The notes under the pieces: generated by a model
Databases searched by the model: none
What the model saw: the letters and a program-made list of their open reading frames with translations, nothing else
Told to the model about the DNA's origin: nothing
Shown: positions 1 to 6,583 of the stretch, piece by piece
Numbering within the stretch: position 1 is the stretch's first letter
Layout: each line of letters starts with the position of its first letter
From: JANYJJ01 sp038241115
GTDB taxonomy: Bacteria; Pseudomonadota; Gammaproteobacteria; Burkholderiales; Burkholderiaceae_C
Length of the DNA: 22,261 bases
Direction of reading: 5' to 3'
Assembly: GCA_038241115.1 (NCBI GenBank)
Contig: JBBRGA010000046.1
Coordinates: 1-22,261 of the forward strand
Program-made: the position numbers and the translations under genes

Positions 1-8
1 CTGAACAT
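1..8 (-). CDS. Start of a further cluster gene, cut by the left edge
   Basis: On the minus strand an AAGGAG ribosome binding site at 20-15 is followed, 6 bases later, by an ATG at 8-6. An alternative ATG at 12-10 lies too close to it. Only the first two or three codons (Met-Phe) are inside the window, so the product cannot be named. It lies 36 bases downstream of gcdH on the same strand and is probably co-transcribed with it. Confidence 0.4.
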
Positions 9-44
9 GCATGTCTCCTTTAAGTCATTGGCTGCGTTTGAGCC

Positions 45-1238
45 TCAAGAAAAAGCCGCAATGCCGGTGATGGCGCGACCCAGAATCAAGGCGTGCACAT
101 CGTGCGTGCCTTCGTAGGTGTTGACCACCTCCAGATTGACCAAATGGCGGGCCACGCCGTATTCGTCGGAAATGCCGTTGCCGCCCATCATGTCGCGCGC
201 CAAGCGGGCAATGTCGAGCGCCTTGCCGCAACTGTTGCGTTTCATGATGCTGGTGATTTCCACGCTCGCCGTGCCTTCGTCTTTCATGCGGCCCAGGCGC
301 AAGCAGCCTTGCAACGCCAGCGTGATTTCGGTTTGCATGTCGGCCAGTTTTTTCTGGATCAGCTGGTTTGCCGCCAATGGCCTGCCGAATTGTTTGCGGT
401 CTAAAACGTACTGGCGCGAGCGCTGAAAGCAATCTTCGGCCGCACCCATGGTTCCCCAGGCGATGCCGTAACGCGCGCTGTCCAGACAAGTGAACGGGCC
501 CTTCAGACCGCGCACTTCGGGAAAGGCGTTTTCTTCGGGGCAGAACACGCCGTCCATCACGATTTCACCGGTGATGCTGGCGCGCAAACCGACCTTGCCG
601 TGTACCGCCGGGGCGCTCAAGCCCTTCCAGCCTTTTTCCAGAACGAAGCCGCGAATCTTGCCCTCGTCGTCCTTGGCCCACACGACGAACACGTCGGCAA
701 TCGGGCTGTTGCTGATCCACATTTTCGAGCCGCTGAGCGAGTAGCCGCCGTCGACTTTTCTGGCCCGCGTGACCATGCTGCCGGGATCGGAGCCGTGGTC
801 GGGCTCGGTCAAACCGAAACAACCGATCAGCTTGCCCGAGGCCAGACCGGGCAGGTATTTTTGGCGCGTGGCTTCGTTGCCAAACTCGAAAATGGGCAGC
901 ATGACCAGGGACGACTGCACGCTCATCATCGAGCGGTATCCCGAGTCCACCCGCTCGACTTCGCGCGCCACCAGGCCGTAGCAAACGTAGTTCAAGCCGG
1001 CGCCGCCGTAGGTCTCGGGCAAGGTCGAGCCGAGCAAGCCCAGTTCGCCCATCTCGCGGAATATGGAAGGGTCGGTGGTTTGGTCGCGAAAGGCCATCAA
1101 CACGCGCGGCAACAAGCGGTCTTGGCAGTAGGCGCGGGCGGCGTCGCGCACCGCGCGCTCGTCGTCAGTAAGTTGCTGGTCAAGCAGAAGCGGGTCGTCC
1201 CAGTGAAACGAAGCTTTGGGTTTTTTAGTGACGGTCAT
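45..1238 (-). CDS. gcdH: Glutaryl-CoA dehydrogenase
   Basis: FAD-dependent acyl-CoA dehydrogenase (397 aa, normal family length) that oxidises and decarboxylates glutaryl-CoA to crotonyl-CoA, passing electrons to ETF. The glutaryl-CoA subgroup is recognisable from VDSGYRS at residues 97-103, where Arg102 matches the arginine that binds the substrate gamma-carboxylate in the human enzyme. LTEPDHGSD is at 143-151. The C-terminal motif NTYEGTHDVHALILGRAITG at 373-392 carries the catalytic base Glu376. It is the last complete gene of the minus-strand aromatic-acid cluster, 69 bases after the RidA gene. That position fits a role at the end of the route, delivering crotonyl-CoA to central metabolism. 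The ATG at 1238 has only a weak GCAGG ribosome binding site. The family call is firm. That it serves this pathway, and not only lysine or tryptophan breakdown, is inferred from position. Confidence 0.93.
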   Translation of the reverse strand: MTVTKKPKASFHWDDPLLLDQQLTDDERAVRDAARAYCQDRLLPRVLMAFRDQTTDPSIFREMGELGLLGSTLPETYGGAGLNYVCYGLVAREVERVDSGYRSMMSVQSSLVMLPIFEFGNEATRQKYLPGLASGKLIGCFGLTEPDHGSDPGSMVTRARKVDGGYSLSGSKMWISNSPIADVFVVWAKDDEGKIRGFVLEKGWKGLSAPAVHGKVGLRASITGEIVMDGVFCPEENAFPEVRGLKGPFTCLDSARYGIAWGTMGAAEDCFQRSRQYVLDRKQFGRPLAANQLIQKKLADMQTEITLALQGCLRLGRMKDEGTASVEITSIMKRNSCGKALDIARLARDMMGGNGISDEYGVARHLVNLEVVNTYEGTHDVHALILGRAITGIAAFS

Positions 1239-1285
1239 GGTGTGGCCTGCAAACAGTAAGAAAAAATTGACATTTCAAGGGTATC

Positions 1286-1304
1286 GCAACGCGTGCGCGG
1301 TTGC
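1286..1304 (-). other. Imperfect stem-loop between ridA-like gene and gcdH
   Basis: GCAAC and GTTGC arms flank a G+C-rich core, giving an 8-9 bp stem with one bulge just after the RidA stop codon. No T-run follows directly on the minus strand, so it is a weak candidate for a terminator or pause site. It may only be mRNA structure inside the operon. Confidence 0.25.
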
Positions 1305-1307
1305 TGA

Positions 1308-1715
1308 CTACTGGGGTATGACGGCAGTGACTTCAATTTCTACCAGCGCTTCGTCTTCTATCAAGGCCGACACTTCCACCGCCGTCATCGCCATGTTGAA
1401 ACTGCCGATCAGCTCGCGGAAGGCGACGCCAATTTCGGGGTAAGCCGCCACGTAGGCGCGTTTGTCGGTGACGTACCAGGTCATGCGCACGATGTGCTCG
1501 GGCTGCGCGCCGGCCACCTTCAACACATCAACGATGTTTTGCAGCGCTTTGCGGGCTTGGCCGCTCAGGGTGTCGCTGGCAAACGCGCCGTGCTCGTCCC
1601 AGCCAATCATGCCGGCCACAAACACCATGCGGCCGGTGGCGGCCACACCGTTGGAATAGCCGCGAGGGCGCGGCCAGCCTGGGGGGAGGAGAACTTGCAT
1701 GTTGTGGGTGCTCAT
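1308..1715 (-). CDS. RidA (YjgF/YER057c/UK114) family protein lacking the catalytic arginine
   Basis: A 135-residue protein with the YjgF/RidA fold pattern: VFVAGMIGWDE near 31-41, then a C-terminal half ending in TAVEVSALIEDEALVEIEV. Classic RidA enzymes hydrolyse reactive enamines and imines such as 2-aminoacrylate, using an arginine in a P-A-R-S/T-x-V-E-V motif. Here the aligned stretch is M-A-M-T-A-V-E-V, with Met110 in place of that arginine, which places the protein among the arginine-less Rid subfamilies of less certain function. The gene starts 15 bases after the thioesterase stop and leads to gcdH, so it is probably in the same operon. A role in handling an amino- or imino-substituted ring intermediate would suit a 2-aminobenzoate pathway, but that is inference. 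The ATG at 1715 lacks a strong ribosome binding site. Confidence 0.85.
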   Translation of the reverse strand: MSTHNMQVLLPPGWPRPRGYSNGVAATGRMVFVAGMIGWDEHGAFASDTLSGQARKALQNIVDVLKVAGAQPEHIVRMTWYVTDKRAYVAAYPEIGVAFRELIGSFNMAMTAVEVSALIEDEALVEIEVTAVIPQ

Positions 1716-1730
1716 CTGGATTTTGGAAAT

Positions 1731-2222
1731 TCACCGAACTGTCCGTTCGCTCTGAGGTGTCGAAGGGTGGCAACCCGCCCGAAACGCCTCCATCGCGCTG
1801 CGCAGGTCATCAGGTATGGCAATCGGCCGGTGGCTTTGCAAATCGGTGGTGACCAGCACTTGTTGCATCACAAAGCGTGCCTCGGTTGCCGCCCTGCAAC
1901 CCACGCTCAAGCGCAGCGAGCTGCGGCCGATGTGGTCGATGCTCAGGCCCATCGTCACTTGATCGCCCATGCGGCTGACGGCTGTGAACTGGCAAGCCAA
2001 GCTAACGGTGGGCATGCCGATGCGGCGGGTGGAAATCAGCTGCGCATAGGGCACCTGCAAGCCGTCGCTGACCCACTCTTCCACGAGGTTGTTGACCATC
2101 ACCAAATACTGTGGAAAAAAAACGATGCCGGCGGGGTCGCAGTGCGAAAAGCGGATGGTCAAGGGGCGCTCAAAGCGGTGCACCTGCGCAGCTGAAGCGG
2201 CGGTAAAAGAAGCTGTGTTCAA
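1731..2222 (-). CDS. 4-hydroxybenzoyl-CoA thioesterase family (hotdog) protein
   Basis: Acyl-CoA thioesterase of 163 residues. The motif RFSHCDPAGIVFFPQYL at 24-40 closely matches the Pseudomonas 4-hydroxybenzoyl-CoA thioesterase type, with Asp29 in the catalytic Asp position. It may release CoA from stalled aroyl-CoA, or take part in the pathway proper; the substrate cannot be read from sequence. The start is TTG at 2222, overlapping the ligase stop as TTGA, with a GAGG ribosome binding site 8 bases upstream. A GTG at 2183 is an alternative without a clear site. The last residues (about 153-161) are encoded by DNA resembling one arm of the REP-like palindrome at 3889-3948, so the tail beyond the hotdog fold looks like a captured repeat. 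Co-transcription with the ligase is very likely. Confidence 0.88.
   Translation of the reverse strand: MNTASFTAASAAQVHRFERPLTIRFSHCDPAGIVFFPQYLVMVNNLVEEWVSDGLQVPYAQLISTRRIGMPTVSLACQFTAVSRMGDQVTMGLSIDHIGRSSLRLSVGCRAATEARFVMQQVLVTTDLQSHRPIAIPDDLRSAMEAFRAGCHPSTPQSERTVR
1742..1766. repeat. REP-like half element overlapping the thioesterase 3' end
   Basis: The stretch reads CCGTTCGCTCTGAGGTGTCG followed by AAG. It matches one arm of the palindrome at 3889-3948 at 20 of 23 positions, differing at CT versus GA and at one G/A. The second arm is absent. It lies inside the thioesterase reading frame and supplies its C-terminal codons. Confidence 0.6.
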
Positions 2223-3820
2223 GGAACGACCCTCAATTTGAAGCGTTGCAACTTGCCGGTTTCCGTTTTGGGCAATTCAGTCCTGAATTCAATGGCACGT
2301 GGGTACTTGTAGGGCGCGACGGTTTGCTTCACAAAGTCTTGCAGCGCTTTGATCTTTTCGGCGCTTCCGAACTGGCCTGCCTGCAACACGACAAACGCTT
2401 TGACGATTTGACCGCGTTCGTCGTCGGGCACGCCGATCACCGCGCACTCCAGCACATCGGAATGCAACAACAGCGCGGCCTCGACCTCGGGTGCGGCGAT
2501 GTTGTAGCCGCTGGAGACGATCATGTCGTCGGTGCGTGACTGATAAAAAAAGTAGCCGTCGGCGTCCATCAAGTAAGCGTCGCCGGTGAGGTTCCAGCCG
2601 CCTTGAACGTAGCTGCGTTGGCGGTCGTCTGCCAGATAGCGGCAGCCGGTGGGGCCGCGCACGGCCAGCTTGCCCACGGTGCCTGCGGGCACTTCACGAC
2701 CCACGCTGTCAACAACTTTGGCTTCGTAGCCGGGCACCACTTTGCCGGTGGCACCTGGGCGTGCGCTGGCCTCATCGGCCGAGATGAAGATGTGCAGCAA
2801 TTCGGTGGCACCTATGCCGTCGATCAAGCCGATGCCGGTGGCGCGCTGCCACAAGCTGCGCGTGGCCGCGGGCAAGGCTTCACCGGCCGACACGCAGCGT
2901 TTGAGCGTGCTTGCGCGCAGAGCCTCGCCGTGGGCCGCCATCACACGGTAAGACGTGGGCGCGGTGAATAAAACGGTGGCGCCAAACTGTTGAATGGCCG
3001 CCACCAAATTCTCGGGCGATGCCTTCTCGATCAACACCGTGGACGCGCCCACGCTCAAAGGAAACAACAACAAACCGCCCAAGCCAAACGTGAAGGCCAG
3101 CGGCGGGCTGCCCACAAACACATCGTCGGCGCTGGGCTTCAGCACCTGCGCCGGCCAGCACGCACAAGCGGCCATCACGTCGCGGTGAAAGTGCATGGTG
3201 CCTTTGGGAACGCCGGTTGTGCCGGATGTGAAGGCGATGAGGCAGGTGTCGGTGGCGGCGGTGTTGACGTTGCTGAAGCTGGCGGGCTGCTTTGCCATCA
3301 CGGTGTCGAGCGTGCCGCCGTTGAAAAACATCACGCGCGTCAGCAAGGGGCACTGCGCTTGTGCGGCCGTCAATTCATCGGCCAAGCTGGCGTCGCACAG
3401 TGCGTGCGTCACTGCGGCTTTTTGGATGACGGGCAGCAAATCTTTGGCGCGCAGCATGGGCATGGTCGCCACCGCTATACCGCCTGCTTTCATCACCGCA
3501 AACCAGCAGGCCGCCATCATGGGGTTGTTGGGCGCGCGCAGCAACACCCGGTTGCCTGGCAGCAAACCCATCTCAGTCACCAGCACGTTGGCGATGCGGT
3601 TGGCATTGGCTTGCAAGTCGGCATAGGTCCAGCGCACACCCGGCGCCTGGATGCACAGACGATCGCCGCGGCCTTCGGCGATGTGGCGGTCCAGCAGCTC
3701 GGTGGCGCAGTTAAGTTGCTCGGGAAATTGCAGCGACGGCAGCGTGAACAAAAAGTCAGGCTGCTGGTCGAGCGGCGGTAAATTTTGCTGCGCGAAGGTG
3801 TCAATGTGGGCACTAGACAT
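2219..3820 (-). CDS. Benzoate-CoA ligase family enzyme, probably 2-aminobenzoate-CoA ligase
   Basis: AMP-forming acyl-CoA synthetase (533 aa) that activates an aromatic acid with ATP and CoA. ANL motifs occur in order: the phosphate-binding TSGTTGVPKG at 198-207, GATE at 337-340, LTGD at 411-414, and the C-terminal PKTETGK at 517-523 with Lys523 in the adenylation-lysine position. Overall pattern and length match benzoate- and 2-aminobenzoate-CoA ligases, not fatty-acid ligases. The substrate is inferred from the monooxygenase/reductase in the same cluster, which acts on 2-aminobenzoyl-CoA in characterised homologues. Benzoate, salicylate or another substituted benzoate remain possible. Its stop overlaps the TTG start of the thioesterase. 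A 184-bp gap with a large palindrome separates it from the acyl-CoA dehydrogenase upstream, so it could also have its own promoter. The ATG at 3820 has a poor ribosome binding site. Confidence 0.88.
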   Translation of the reverse strand: MSSAHIDTFAQQNLPPLDQQPDFLFTLPSLQFPEQLNCATELLDRHIAEGRGDRLCIQAPGVRWTYADLQANANRIANVLVTEMGLLPGNRVLLRAPNNPMMAACWFAVMKAGGIAVATMPMLRAKDLLPVIQKAAVTHALCDASLADELTAAQAQCPLLTRVMFFNGGTLDTVMAKQPASFSNVNTAATDTCLIAFTSGTTGVPKGTMHFHRDVMAACACWPAQVLKPSADDVFVGSPPLAFTFGLGGLLLFPLSVGASTVLIEKASPENLVAAIQQFGATVLFTAPTSYRVMAAHGEALRASTLKRCVSAGEALPAATRSLWQRATGIGLIDGIGATELLHIFISADEASARPGATGKVVPGYEAKVVDSVGREVPAGTVGKLAVRGPTGCRYLADDRQRSYVQGGWNLTGDAYLMDADGYFFYQSRTDDMIVSSGYNIAAPEVEAALLLHSDVLECAVIGVPDDERGQIVKAFVVLQAGQFGSAEKIKALQDFVKQTVAPYKYPRAIEFRTELPKTETGKLQRFKLRVVP

Positions 3821-3888
3821 AGCAAATTGACCGACTGATTTGCTCGTTTTTATGCCCGATTTTTCCGACGCGTTCTCGATTGCATGTT

Positions 3889-3948
3889 TCCGTTCGGACT
3901 GAGGTATCGAAGTCTTGCGTGGGACTTCGATACCTCAGTCCGAACGGA
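3889..3948. repeat. REP-like perfect palindrome (26-bp arms, 8-base loop)
   Basis: The arms at 3889-3914 and 3923-3948 are exact reverse complements and flank the loop TTGCGTGG. The arm begins TCCGTTCGGACTGAGGTATC and continues GAAGTC. It resembles the abundant intergenic REP-type repeats with a CCGTTCG...CTGAG...TCGAAG core found in many proteobacterial genomes. On the plus strand the stem is followed by ATTTTTA, so it could end plus-strand transcription. On the coding (minus) strand no T-run follows, which suits an mRNA-stabilising or attenuating hairpin between the acyl-CoA dehydrogenase and the ligase. Confidence 0.8.
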
Positions 3949-3986
3949 TTTTTACTTGTGTTCTCGGTTAAGAAAGAGACCGGCAC

Positions 3987-4003
3987 TGCGCTTTCAGAGC
4001 GCA
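3987..4003 (-). other. Small stem-loop just after the acyl-CoA dehydrogenase stop
   Basis: TGCGCT and AGCGCA form a perfect 6-bp stem with a 5-base loop, starting 1 base past the TAA of the upstream gene. The following minus-strand sequence has TCTCTTTCTT but no immediate T-run, so it is a weak terminator at best. With the REP palindrome it makes this 184-bp gap unusually structured. Confidence 0.35.
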
Positions 4004-4004
4004 C

Positions 4005-5171
4005 TTAGCGCCCCGCCTCTTTCAGCAAGTCGCGCCCGATGATCAGTTGCTGCACCTCGGTGGCACCTTCGTAAATTCTCAGTGCCCGAATTTCGCGGTA
4101 CAGCCGCTCGACCGGCTGGCCGCTGACCACACCCAAGCCACCCCAGATTTGCACGGCCGCATCAATCACCTGCTGCGCGCCTTCGGTGGCGGCCATCTTG
4201 GCCATGGCGGCTTCACGGGTCACGTTGTGGCCTTGGTCGCGCAGCCAGGCGGCGCGGTAGACCAGCAGCGCGGCGCTGTCTATCGTGGTGGCCATGGTGG
4301 CCAGTTTGGCCTGCGTGAGTTGGAAATCTGCCAGCACGCCTTTGAACATTTTGCGGGTGGTGGCGCGCTGCATCGCCTCTTGCATCGCGCGGCGCGCAAA
4401 GCCCAAAGCGGCAGCCGCCACCGAAGTGCGAAACACATCCAGCGTGCGCATGGCCACTTTGAAACCTTCACCCGCACCGCCCACGCGCTGCGTCAACGGG
4501 ATGCGGCAGTCGGTGAAACGCAGGCGCGCCAAAGGGTGGGGCGCGATGACTTCGATGCGTTCGGCGATTTCCAGGCCGGGTGTATCGGCGTCAACGATGA
4601 AGGCGGAAATACCGCGTGCGCCCGCTGCTTCACCGCTGCGCGCGAACACCACATAAAAGTCGGCGATGCCGCCGTTTGAAATCCAGGTTTTTTCGCCGTT
4701 CAACACCACGCTGTCACCGTCTACTTGGGCGGCGCAGGTCATGGCGGCCACGTCAGACCCAGCGTCGGGTTCTGACAAAGCGAATGCAGCAATGGCCGAG
4801 CCGCTGGCCACGCGGGCGAGGTAGTTTTGTTTTTGCGCCGTGCTGCCGTTCAGGCTGATGGCGCCCGAGCCCAAGCCTTGCATGGCAAAGGCAAAGTCGG
4901 CCAGGCCTTCATAGCGCGCCAGGGTTTCGCGGATCAAACACAGGCTGCGTGTGTCCAACAGCTCGGCTGTGCCGCCATGCGCAGTGCCGCCCACGGCGTG
5001 GCGCAGCCAGCCGCCATCGCCCAAGGCGCGCACGCAGGCGCGGCAGGCGGCGTCGATGTCGGTGTGATCGACATGCGCCATGTGCACGGCCGACCACGCG
5101 TCGAGCGCGCTTGCCAGTGCACGGTGGTGGGTCTCAAAAAACGGCCAGTCCAAATGCTGAAGGTGATTCAT
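4005..5171 (-). CDS. Acyl-CoA dehydrogenase family protein
   Basis: FAD-dependent acyl-CoA dehydrogenase (388 aa). LSEPDAGSD at 132-140 and KTWISN at 161-166 bind FAD and substrate. The C-terminal RIYEGATEVQQLIIGRDLL carries the catalytic Glu368 in the usual place. The N-terminal helical domain is less typical than in gcdH, and the glutaryl-specific arginine motif is absent, so this is a different dehydrogenase. In the cluster it probably oxidises a ring-derived or ring-opened CoA thioester after the monooxygenase/reductase step. The exact substrate is unknown. The ATG follows the crotonase TGA with no base between, so translation is very likely coupled. Confidence 0.88.
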   Translation of the reverse strand: MNHLQHLDWPFFETHHRALASALDAWSAVHMAHVDHTDIDAACRACVRALGDGGWLRHAVGGTAHGGTAELLDTRSLCLIRETLARYEGLADFAFAMQGLGSGAISLNGSTAQKQNYLARVASGSAIAAFALSEPDAGSDVAAMTCAAQVDGDSVVLNGEKTWISNGGIADFYVVFARSGEAAGARGISAFIVDADTPGLEIAERIEVIAPHPLARLRFTDCRIPLTQRVGGAGEGFKVAMRTLDVFRTSVAAAALGFARRAMQEAMQRATTRKMFKGVLADFQLTQAKLATMATTIDSAALLVYRAAWLRDQGHNVTREAAMAKMAATEGAQQVIDAAVQIWGGLGVVSGQPVERLYREIRALRIYEGATEVQQLIIGRDLLKEAGR

Positions 5172-6035
5172 TCAATTGCCCTCGAACACGGGTTTGGTTT
5201 TGGCGCTGAACGCTTCATAGGCACGCTTGAAGTCTTGGCTCAGCATGCAGATGGTTTGCGCTTGCGCTTCCGATTCAATGGCTTCGTCCACGCCCATGGC
5301 CCACTCCTGATGCAGCATGGTTTTGGTGATGCCGTTGGCGAAGGTCGGGCCGTGGGCGATGTCGCGCGCCATGCCCATGGCCCGCGCCAACACATCTTCA
5401 GGCGCGCACAAGCGGTTGAAGAATCCCCAGCGCTCTGCCTCTTCACCGCCCAGCGCGCGGCCGGTGTAAAGCAACTCACTGGCGCGGCCTTGGCCTATCA
5501 AGCGCGGCAACATGGCGCAGGCTCCCATGTCGCAACCAGCCAAACCGACACGGTTGAAAAGGAAAGCGGTCTTGCTGCGTGCGGTGCCGTAGCGTAAATC
5601 TGCGGCCATCGCCAAGATGGCACCCGCCCCGGCGCACACGCCGTCGATGCTGGCGATGATCGGCTGCGGGCAATGCCGCATGGCCTTCACCACGGCGCCC
5701 GTCATGCGTGCAAACATCAAGATTTCAGGCGGGCTCAGGCCGACCAGCGGGCCGATGATTTCATGCACGTCGCCGCCCGAACAAAAGTTGTCGCCTGCGC
5801 CGTGTATCACCAGCGCATGCACATCCACCGCGTAGCGCAGCGCTTCAAACAGGTCGCGCAGTTCGGCGTAAGACGCGAACGTGAGCGGGTTCTTCCGCTC
5901 GGGTCGGTTCAGCGTGATCACGCCCACGCGGTCGTGCACGGCCCAGCCGAAGTGCTGGGCTGGGAAGCTGGCGCACAACGTGCGGTTGCCTGCGGCGAGC
6001 GTTGTGTCGATTGACTTTGCCGGTGCGTTTTTCAT
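5172..6035 (-). CDS. Enoyl-CoA hydratase/isomerase (crotonase) family protein without hydratase glutamates
   Basis: Crotonase-fold protein (287 aa, with about 30 extra N-terminal residues). Oxyanion-hole elements are visible at NFCSGGD (83-89) and CAGAGA (134-139). By hand alignment to rat enoyl-CoA hydratase, the two catalytic glutamates are replaced by Ile140 (in AGAILA) and Arg162 (in FLFNRVGLAG). Asp169 (in GCDMGAC) falls where isomerases such as PaaG carry an aspartate. It is therefore unlikely to be a plain hydratase. It may be an isomerase or a ring-opening hydrolase acting on an oxocyclohexene-carboxyl-CoA, a job done by crotonase relatives such as BadI. Its ATG overlaps the marR stop (ATGA), and its stop abuts the next ATG. 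Confidence 0.85.
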   Translation of the reverse strand: MKNAPAKSIDTTLAAGNRTLCASFPAQHFGWAVHDRVGVITLNRPERKNPLTFASYAELRDLFEALRYAVDVHALVIHGAGDNFCSGGDVHEIIGPLVGLSPPEILMFARMTGAVVKAMRHCPQPIIASIDGVCAGAGAILAMAADLRYGTARSKTAFLFNRVGLAGCDMGACAMLPRLIGQGRASELLYTGRALGGEEAERWGFFNRLCAPEDVLARAMGMARDIAHGPTFANGITKTMLHQEWAMGVDEAIESEAQAQTICMLSQDFKRAYEAFSAKTKPVFEGN

Positions 6036-6583
6036 GCGGTCACGCTCATGGTTTGGTTTGCGGTTTGAAGTCCGGTCATCTGCACTCGCAAGTTGCCCAA
6101 CAGGGTGTGCAGTTGGCGCTTCTCAGTCAAGCTCATGCCCGCAAAGAAACCGACCACCCAGCCCTCGTGAACGGCGGCGATTTTGTCGAACTGCTTGCGG
6201 CCTTTTTTGGTCAGGCTGACGCGGTAAGCACGGCGGTCTCCAAGTTCTGCCACGCGCGCGACCAGTCCTTCTTTCTCCAACTCGTCGGTCAGGCCCGTGA
6301 CGTTGCCGCCGGTGACCATCAAAAATCTGGAAAGCGCATTCATCTTCAAGCCGTCGGGGTGGCGGTGCAACTGCGCCAGGTAATCGAAGCGCGCCAAGCT
6401 CATGCCAAATTCAGTGCGCAGGCGTTTGCGAATTTCGGTTTCGATTTGCGTGCTGCACGACAGCAAGCGCAGCCACACTTTTAGCGATTGGTGATCGTCG
6501 CTGGCCATGTGGCCTTCTAGTCCGATGCTGGCGTCGTCGAGCAAGGGAAGGGGCATCAGTTCAGCTTTCACAGCGCGCTTCAC
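6032..6583 (-). CDS. MarR family transcriptional regulator
   Basis: Winged-helix regulator of 183 residues from the GTG start. The DNA-binding part runs through GLKMNALSRFLMV (about 78-90) to the wing GDRRAYRVSLTKKG (about 115-128), with the DRR signature typical of MarR proteins. A longer frame reaches back to 6772, but that would bury the N-terminus in the monooxygenase gene. The GTG at 6583 overlaps the monooxygenase TGA (GTGA) and has an AAGGAG ribosome binding site 5 bases upstream, so it is preferred. An ATG at 6556 is the alternative. As second gene of the operon it probably represses its own promoter and is released by an aromatic acid or its CoA ester, as in other aromatic-degradation MarR systems. 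The ligand is unknown. Confidence 0.88.
   Translation of the reverse strand: MKRAVKAELMPLPLLDDASIGLEGHMASDDHQSLKVWLRLLSCSTQIETEIRKRLRTEFGMSLARFDYLAQLHRHPDGLKMNALSRFLMVTGGNVTGLTDELEKEGLVARVAELGDRRAYRVSLTKKGRKQFDKIAAVHEGWVVGFFAGMSLTEKRQLHTLLGNLRVQMTGLQTANQTMSVTA

Noticed and set aside
2990..3781. 263-codon plus-strand frame opposite the CoA ligase gene
   Set aside because: Antisense shadow; the opposite strand carries clear ligase motifs and this frame shows none.
3813..4004. 63-codon minus-strand frame across the ligase upstream gap
   Set aside because: It reads through both arms of the REP-like palindrome and has no ribosome binding site or family pattern.
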